DNA from: Sphingobacteriia bacterium
GTDB lineage: Bacteria > Bacteroidota > Bacteroidia > B-17B0 > Aurantibacillaceae
Assembly (NCBI GenBank): GCA_009927275.1
Contig: RFNG01000118.1
Span: forward strand, 1-33,824
DNA: 33,824 nt
Reading direction: 5' to 3'
Positions 27,828-33,824 of the stretch are shown here, piece after piece (the first letter of the stretch is position 1; every line of letters begins with the position of its first letter). The notes under the pieces are model-generated. The model did no database searches and was not told where the DNA came from. It saw only the letters and a program-made list of their open reading frames with translations. The position numbers and the translations under genes were made by a program.

Positions 27828-29855
27828 ATGTGGACTAAAATCCCAATTGCACCCATAGTTTTTAGTTTTAGCATTGGTATTGTAGTATCTTATTATACAC
27901 CATTACAGTTATGGTTTTGGATAACATGCTGTATGGTAGTAATTGCAGCATACCTTATATTTACTAAATGGTATAGCTTACGTCAATACAACGGATGGTT
28001 ATATGCATGGTTTTTTTTATTTTGGTTTTGCTTGGCAGCCTGCCTAACGCAATTTCAAAATCCGGAGTATCAGCCCTCACATTTGTATAAGCATCAATTT
28101 TCTAATTTGCCAACAGCAGCAGTAGTTGAAGTTACCGATTGGCCGGTACTTCGTAATACAAGCCTGTCAATTCCTGTTACGTTTAAATCAGTAAATCAAA
28201 ACACAACTTCCGTACATGTGTATGGAAATGCCTTACTCAAATCCAAATATGCAAAGTCTGTTTTGAGTCTAAGGCCGGGTGATGTAATACAAGTAATCTT
28301 GCGGCCTTTTGTTCATAATGATCAAATCCATCCGGCAACGTTTAACTACACGTCGTATTTGCAAAAACATCATATGTATGGTGTTTTTTGGTTGGATACA
28401 CAATCGGTAATATTTCGTGGTACCAGCGCCTTTCCTGAATTTAATTACGGTCAAAAATTTTTAAAACAACACTGGATGCAAGCGCTTAAATCACTTGAAT
28501 TAAGTGCTGATGCTTTAGCACTTTGCGAGGCGTTAACCTGTGGATATGATGATGAAATTAGTGATACGTTTATGGAAGCATTTTCAAACTCGGGCACACT
28601 TCATATTTTATCAGTTTCGGGTTTGCATGTAGGTTTAATTTTTGGTTTAATGATGTTTTTGTTACAAATAAGCGGTTTACTGAAACGTATTCCCATTTTA
28701 TCAATTCTTTTCTCATTACTTTTACTATGGATTTTTATTTTAATTAGTGGTGCCGCATCACCTGCGCTGAGAGCGGGAATAATGTGTTCTGCAATAGCCA
28801 TAGGAAAATATGGCTTAGGCCCCCACCGTGTAAACACCCTCAATATTTTATATGCCTCAGCTTGGTTAATTTTATTTTCAGATCCCTATATCCTATTTGA
28901 TGTTGGTTTTCAACTCAGTTTTACTGCAATTTTAGGAATATTATATATTCAACCGCTAATGGTAAATGCATTAAATATTAAAAACAAAATATTGCAATAT
29001 TTATGGAACGGTATATCTGTTTCTGTTGCGGCAACAATAACAACCCTACCATTTACGTTGTTTTATTTTAAGCAATTTCCTTTGTTTTTTGCGATAGCAA
29101 ATTTGTGGGCTGTACCACTAAGTTTTATAATTATGCTTTTGGTTTTACCGGCTTTTGTTTTTCCAAAACTGTTTACGCCTGTATTAAACAGTTTAACCGA
29201 ACATCTTTATAATTTTTTAAATGTATTTAATGTTAACGGTATTACCTATATTGATAACATTCCCTTTTCCATAATAGATGCGATTGTGTTGAGCACTATT
29301 ATACTGCTTTGTGTTTGGTTAATATACAGTAAATATTGTACAGGGTATATTGGAATTGTGTGTTTCATAATACTATGGCAAATATTTTCATTGTTTGAGT
29401 ATAACAATAATTTACAAACATCATCCGTATTAATAAATTCAAAAAAACAACATACAGATTGGGCGGTAAAGCATTTTTCAAAAGCTTGGACATCTGCTAG
29501 CACTCAAAGTGCAGATTACCGCTTTAATTTTAAACCCGCATTACTTAATTTAGGCTGTCGAACTCATATTCAAAAGTCATTCAGGGTATTTAAAATGGGA
29601 TCACGTGTATGGTTTTTTAAAAATCAATTGGCACTTAATTCGGAATTAAAACATACAGTTACAGATTTAGTGATTTCAAAAAATGCATTAAGCGATTCGC
29701 TGGATGCTATTCAATATACATCTGCAAAACGTATTTATTTTACTGCTGATAATTCATCTTGGTTTATTGAAAAATACAAGCGTATATATCGTAATTTTGA
29801 CATAGAAATACAGGTTTTAAAAACCGGATTATACGAATGGCAAAGCATACCTTAA
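27828..29855 (+). CDS. ComEC/Rec2 family competence protein
   Basis: From ATG 27828 MWTKIPIAPIVFSFSIGIVVSYY; SGTLHILSVSGLHVGLIFGLMMFLL; SGAASPALRAGIM; DVGFQLSFTAILGILYIQPL. The ORF-track start (27813) is a TTG in the terminator loop. Confidence 0.9.
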   Translation: MWTKIPIAPIVFSFSIGIVVSYYTPLQLWFWITCCMVVIAAYLIFTKWYSLRQYNGWLYAWFFLFWFCLAACLTQFQNPEYQPSHLYKHQFSNLPTAAVVEVTDWPVLRNTSLSIPVTFKSVNQNTTSVHVYGNALLKSKYAKSVLSLRPGDVIQVILRPFVHNDQIHPATFNYTSYLQKHHMYGVFWLDTQSVIFRGTSAFPEFNYGQKFLKQHWMQALKSLELSADALALCEALTCGYDDEISDTFMEAFSNSGTLHILSVSGLHVGLIFGLMMFLLQISGLLKRIPILSILFSLLLLWIFILISGAASPALRAGIMCSAIAIGKYGLGPHRVNTLNILYASAWLILFSDPYILFDVGFQLSFTAILGILYIQPLMVNALNIKNKILQYLWNGISVSVAATITTLPFTLFYFKQFPLFFAIANLWAVPLSFIIMLLVLPAFVFPKLFTPVLNSLTEHLYNFLNVFNVNGITYIDNIPFSIIDAIVLSTIILLCVWLIYSKYCTGYIGIVCFIILWQIFSLFEYNNNLQTSSVLINSKKQHTDWAVKHFSKAWTSASTQSADYRFNFKPALLNLGCRTHIQKSFRVFKMGSRVWFFKNQLALNSELKHTVTDLVISKNALSDSLDAIQYTSAKRIYFTADNSSWFIEKYKRIYRNFDIEIQVLKTGLYEWQSIP

Positions 29856-30826
29856 TACATATTGGTGATACCGTACGTTTTTTAAATGAATCCGGAGAAG
29901 GTCGTGTTTTAAGGTTTACTTCAACAGAACACGTAATTGTAGAATTACCAGACGGATTTGAAATTCCTTATCCTGTGAGTCAATTGGTTGTGGTAAAATC
30001 TGATTTTCAGCGTGATGCTATTATACCAGCAATTAAGATGTCCAATGAGGTATCCGAACATATTAAATTACTGTTGTGTACAGAAACACAAGTTGACACC
30101 GGTGGGCACTATGCTTTATTTTTTTATAATGCCTCAGGGTTTCATGTTGTATTTACGTATGCTATTGAACTAAACAGCCATCTTCAATTTCAGCTATCTG
30201 CCGATATTGGTCCATATCAGCGGTATCATGTATGTACTAAACCACAGGCTTTTTTTGAAGCGGTTAATCTACATGTCTTTCAAATGTTGTGTTATAAAAA
30301 AATAGAATATAAAATGCAAAGCCCCTTAACGTTTAATTTGTCATTTAAAGCATCACAGTGGCAGCGTTTTATTTGGCATGCACACGAAGACTTTCATAAG
30401 CCGGTTTCGTTAATTTGGAATTTTGATTTTAAATCTGAAATGTATAAGCCAAAGCCGGATACTGAGGCTGCAATAGTATTTTCTACCTCAGCACCATTAA
30501 ATACTGCAAAACAACCATTAAAACATGCTACGCAACCTGTCATTGATTTGCATTTTGAGGCTTTAGATGCACCCCAGCATATAACCGAGGGCTTTGAAAA
30601 ATTTAGATATCAAATGGATGTGTTTGAAAACGAATTGCAAAAGGCATTTGATTTAGGCTGTAAAAGTATCATCTTTATACATGGTGTTGGTAATGGCCGA
30701 CTAAAATCAGAACTCGTGAATCGTTTGCAGCAAAAATTACACGTTAGTTTTCATGATGCCTCATACAAAGAATATGGTGCAGGCGCAACTCAAGTAAATT
30801 TATACCGAAATGGAACATACAAATAA
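29837..30826 (+). CDS. DUF2027/Smr-domain protein
   Basis: HIGDTVRFLNESGEGRVLRFTSTEHVIVELPDGFEIPYPVSQLVVV N-terminus; IDLHFEAL...KSIIFIHGVGNGRLKSELVNRL Smr motif. Confidence 0.87.
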   Translation: MAKHTLIHIGDTVRFLNESGEGRVLRFTSTEHVIVELPDGFEIPYPVSQLVVVKSDFQRDAIIPAIKMSNEVSEHIKLLLCTETQVDTGGHYALFFYNASGFHVVFTYAIELNSHLQFQLSADIGPYQRYHVCTKPQAFFEAVNLHVFQMLCYKKIEYKMQSPLTFNLSFKASQWQRFIWHAHEDFHKPVSLIWNFDFKSEMYKPKPDTEAAIVFSTSAPLNTAKQPLKHATQPVIDLHFEALDAPQHITEGFEKFRYQMDVFENELQKAFDLGCKSIIFIHGVGNGRLKSELVNRLQQKLHVSFHDASYKEYGAGATQVNLYRNGTYK

Positions 30827-32042
30827 TTTACCCAACATCCCTTTTTCGCCTCCTCGCATGGACGAAAAAATTATTAATGAAGTTATAGCCACATTAAAAA
30901 GTGGATGGATTACAACCGGACCCCGTACCAAAACCTTTGAAAAACAGATAGCCGCCTATTGTGGTTGTTCTCATGTTTTGGCTTTAAATTCTGCAACTGC
31001 GGGCTTAGAAATTATGTTACGCTGGTTTGGTATTGGCGCCGGTGATGAAGTAATACTACCCGCATATACTTATTCTGCTACTGCAAATGTAATTGTACAT
31101 TGCGGCGCTACGCCCGTTTTTGTTGATAGTTTAAAAGATCATTTTAATTTGGATCCACAAGCGGTTGAAAAAGCTATAACCGAACGTACAAAAGTTATTA
31201 TGCCGGTAGATTTTTCCGGTTGGCCATGTGATTATGATGCCCTGTATAAAATTGTACACAATGCCCGTTCACGCTTTAAACCATCATCGCCTCAGCAACA
31301 TGAATTAGGCCGCATGCTGGTGTTGAGTGACTCAGCACATTCCTTTGGGGCTACATATAAAAATAAAATTGCAGGTACATTGGCAGATGCTTCTGTTTTT
31401 TCGTTTCATGCAGTTAAAAATCTTACAACCGCAGAAGGTGGCGCCATAGCACTTAATTTGCCTCTACCTTTTGATAACGAAGCCATTTATAAAGCGCTGT
31501 GTATAAAAATACTGCATGGGCAAACCAAAGATGCCCTGGCAAAAACACAGCCCGGGCAATGGCGATACGATATTATTGAAGCGGGATACAAATTTAATAT
31601 GACGGATATTTCTGCAGCTATTGGACTCATTGAATTAGAGCGTTACAATACCGAAACATTGCCTCGCAGAAAAGCCATAATGGATCGTTATAACACCGCA
31701 TTTATGACCTATAAAAATTGGATACTGCCGCAAACACAAACCTCTGAAATTAGCGGAAGCCATCATTTATATCCCTTACGAATTATGGATATTTCCGAAG
31801 CACAACGTGATGCCATTATTCAGTATATGGGAAAACACGGAATAGCAGTAAATGTACATTTCATCCCTGTTCCACACATGAGTTTTTATAAGTCATTGGG
31901 TTTTTCATTACAGCATTACCCTAATGCGCAAATGCATTACTGGCATGAAATCAGCTTACCCATTTTTTATGATTTAACCGATGCACAGCAAGATCGTATT
32001 ATATTAAAAATCATGGAAGGTTATCATCAGGTTTGTGCTTAA
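30810..32042 (+). CDS. DegT/DnrJ/EryC1/StrS-family aminotransferase
   Basis: SGWITTGPRTKTFEKQIAAYCGCSHVLALNSATAGLEIMLRWFGIGAGDEVILPAYTYSATANVIVHCGATPVFVD...SFHAVKNLTTAEGGAIAL...KFNMTDISAAIGLIEL. Confidence 0.93.
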   Translation: MEHTNNLPNIPFSPPRMDEKIINEVIATLKSGWITTGPRTKTFEKQIAAYCGCSHVLALNSATAGLEIMLRWFGIGAGDEVILPAYTYSATANVIVHCGATPVFVDSLKDHFNLDPQAVEKAITERTKVIMPVDFSGWPCDYDALYKIVHNARSRFKPSSPQQHELGRMLVLSDSAHSFGATYKNKIAGTLADASVFSFHAVKNLTTAEGGAIALNLPLPFDNEAIYKALCIKILHGQTKDALAKTQPGQWRYDIIEAGYKFNMTDISAAIGLIELERYNTETLPRRKAIMDRYNTAFMTYKNWILPQTQTSEISGSHHLYPLRIMDISEAQRDAIIQYMGKHGIAVNVHFIPVPHMSFYKSLGFSLQHYPNAQMHYWHEISLPIFYDLTDAQQDRIILKIMEGYHQVCA

Positions 32043-32619
32043 ACGTGGTTTTGATATTGTTTTTAGTTTTGTAGTGCTACTGGTAACTTTACCCGTTTGG
32101 ATGCTAATTGCACTTATTATCAAGTGGTCGTCTCCAGGTCCAGTATTTTACATTCAACACCGTGTTGGACGGCATGGTCACTTATTTTATGTATTTAAAT
32201 TTAGAACCATGTATGTAAATACCGATCGGGAGGGGCTTTTAACAACCACTACCACGGAAGCGCGCATTACACCTATTGGTCGTTTTTTACGTAAACTAAA
32301 AATTGATGAATGGCCGCAATTTTTAAATGTATTAAAAGGTGATATGAGTGTGGTGGGCCCTAGACCCGAGGTGGCGTATTTTGTTAAATTTTATAATGCA
32401 GAACAGCTTAAAGTATTGTCGGTAAAACCTGGAATTACCGATTACGCCTCCATAAAGTATTTTGATGAAAATGCTTTGCTCGCTAAAAGTTCAAATCCCG
32501 AGCAAACCTACTTGCATAGCATTATGCCAGATAAACTTAAATTAAACTTGGAATATATTAACTCTAGAAGTTTTTTTGGTGATTTAAAGATTTTATTTAA
32601 AACATTTCAAAAACTTTAA
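32035..32619 (+). CDS. Initiating sugar transferase (bacterial sugar transferase / WcaJ-PglC type)
   Basis: LKRGFDIVFSFVVLLVTLPVWMLIALIIKWSSPGPVFYIQHRVGRHGHLFYVFKFRTMYVN...RITPIGRFLRKLKIDEWPQFLNVLKGDMSVVGPRPEVAYFV; GTG start. Confidence 0.92.
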   Translation: MLKRGFDIVFSFVVLLVTLPVWMLIALIIKWSSPGPVFYIQHRVGRHGHLFYVFKFRTMYVNTDREGLLTTTTTEARITPIGRFLRKLKIDEWPQFLNVLKGDMSVVGPRPEVAYFVKFYNAEQLKVLSVKPGITDYASIKYFDENALLAKSSNPEQTYLHSIMPDKLKLNLEYINSRSFFGDLKILFKTFQKL

Positions 32620-32628
32620 AGTAATTGG

Positions 32629-32654
32629 AAAATTAGTTTTTTTTAACTAATTTT
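32629..32654. repeat. AT-rich perfect inverted repeat
   Basis: AAAATTAGTT-TTTTTT-AACTAATTTT; 10-bp arms, 6-nt loop, between the sugar transferase and the glycine-rich gene. Confidence 0.8.
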
Positions 32655-32668
32655 AATTAAAGATTCTT

Positions 32669-33824
32669 ATGAAAAAAATTACTCTTTTTATTTTCATTAG
32701 CTGTTTATTTTTAACTATAAACGCTCAAGTTACCCAAACATTTTCGCATACCGGTAGTATGCAAACATTTACGGTACCTTCCTGTGTAAGTACAATTTCT
32801 TTGGATGTTCGTGGTGCAGAGGGGGCCTATGCAAACGATAGAGTTCCTAATAATGCTACAGGAGGTCGTGGCGGTCGCGTTACAGCCGTATTGTCGGTTA
32901 CACCCGGACAGGTTTTAAATATTTTTGTTGGTGGTGCAGGTAATATAAATGGAAATGGTGGCTTTAATGGTGGTGGCCCCGGAGGTTTATCTTCTGCAGG
33001 AAGTTCTTGTTTTGGTGGACCTGCAGGAGGTGGTGGAGGTGCATCAGATATTCGTATTGGCGGTATTGCACTTACAGATCGTCGTGTAGTAGCCGGTGGC
33101 GGTGGTGGTGCAGGCCGCGATTATTGTAACGGAACCTGTCAGCCATGTGGTTGTGGCGGTTCAGGTGGTGCGGCGGGTGGAATAGTAGGTACAGCAGGAG
33201 TATCTGCGAGTAATTGCGGTTTTGGATATCCTGGACAAAATATTAATGGTGGTGCTCCTGGTACTGCAACTGCAGGTGGATTAGGAGGCTTGTCGGATGG
33301 TGGTGGAGGTACTAACAGTTCAAATGGATTTTGCGGCACAAATGCTGCTAGTGGTGTATTAGGATTTGGTGGTGCCGGAGGTTGTGGAACTTACGATGTT
33401 GCTGGTGGTGGCGGTGGTGGTGGCTATTATGGTGGCGGTGGTGGTGGTGCTGCATCCAGCGGTAGTGGAGTTGGTGGTGGCGGTGGTGGTGGTGGCTCCT
33501 CTTTTTTTGGTGGTATTGGAATTTCAAATGCAGTTACAACACCCAGTTTTCAAACGGGAAATGGTTCTGTTATTTTAACCTATAATTTTTTAGGGGCTAT
33601 CGCCAGTGCAAGCTCAACACCCAATATGATTTGTTTGGGTAACTCTGCAACACTTTCTGCTTCAGGGATGCAAACCTATACTTGGAATACCGGATCAAAC
33701 GCCTCCAGTATAATAGTTACGCCTTCAATTACTACAACTTATACCTTATCAGCAACCAATAATACGGGTTGTGTTTCCAATGCCATTTTAACAGTTACGG
33801 TAAGTACAGGTCTTCCGTTATTAT
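32669..33824 (+). CDS. Secreted glycine-rich surface protein (3' end beyond window)
   Basis: Open frame from ATG 32669: MKKITLFIFISCLFLTINAQVTQTFSHTGSMQTFTVPSCVSTISLDVRGAEGAYANDRVPNNATGGRGGRVTAVLSVTPGQVLNIFVGGAG..., a Gly-rich core, then TPNMICLGNSATLSASGMQTYTWNTGSNASSIIVTPSITTTYTLSATNNTGCVSNAILTVTV (Ig/PKD-like). Absent from the ORF track because no stop is reached. Confidence 0.85.
   Translation, partial: MKKITLFIFISCLFLTINAQVTQTFSHTGSMQTFTVPSCVSTISLDVRGAEGAYANDRVPNNATGGRGGRVTAVLSVTPGQVLNIFVGGAGNINGNGGFNGGGPGGLSSAGSSCFGGPAGGGGGASDIRIGGIALTDRRVVAGGGGGAGRDYCNGTCQPCGCGGSGGAAGGIVGTAGVSASNCGFGYPGQNINGGAPGTATAGGLGGLSDGGGGTNSSNGFCGTNAASGVLGFGGAGGCGTYDVAGGGGGGGYYGGGGGGAASSGSGVGGGGGGGGSSFFGGIGISNAVTTPSFQTGNGSVILTYNFLGAIASASSTPNMICLGNSATLSASGMQTYTWNTGSNASSIIVTPSITTTYTLSATNNTGCVSNAILTVTVSTGLPLL

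Noticed and set aside
33139-33578. ORFs 33139..33339 (-) Pro-rich and 33366..33578 (+) Val-rich
   Set aside because: Both are shadow frames of the GGN repeats in the glycine-rich CDS starting at 32669; composition is an artefact of the opposite or shifted reading.
1-33824. Mobile element, prophage, defence island, tRNA or rRNA genes
   Set aside because: No transposase, integrase, phage structural, nuclease-defence or toxin-antitoxin motifs seen, and no tRNA or rRNA signatures noticed by eye; a tRNAscan/defence-HMM run would be decisive.

Overview
AT-rich, gene-dense chromosomal window that looks like Bacteroidota: TAnnTTTG-type promoter boxes, type IX secretion (T9SS)-style C-terminal domains, a PorV-family-like protein, and bshA, DUF2027/Smr and MiaE-type genes. 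Contents, left to right: (i) a minus-strand group tadA (cut by the window edge), a DUF4258-like protein, a GT9 heptosyltransferase-like protein and miaE; (ii) a plus-strand RsmI-like methyltransferase followed by an exopolysaccharide module (Wza-like exporter, Wzc-like tyrosine kinase with a (YG)9 tail, rfbC, MraY/WecA-like transferase, lytic transglycosylase); (iii) an MBL-fold hydrolase, a T9SS-type M43 metalloprotease, a divergent S8 subtilase, an MFS transporter and a GNAT; (iv) a minus-strand glycan/methylation group (methyltransferase-GT2 fusion, methyltransferase, FkbM methyltransferase, GT39-like) ending at a PorV/PorQ-like protein and queE; (v) bshA-apaG, a TPR protein, an SPFH protein and a second M43 metalloprotease; (vi) an overlapping run comEC, DUF2027-Smr, DegT aminotransferase, initiating sugar transferase; (vii) the start of a large glycine-rich secreted protein that runs off the window. 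No rRNA, tRNA, CRISPR array, IS element or phage was recognised. The most checkable anomalies are a doubly frameshifted rfbC C-terminus, the hexanucleotide-repeat tyrosine tail of the Wzc kinase, the open-ended glycine-rich surface protein missing from the ORF track, and the three-methyltransferase glycan cluster next to a PorV-like gene. I did not find convincing evidence of a wholly new system. All product names come from reading sequence motifs, not database searches.
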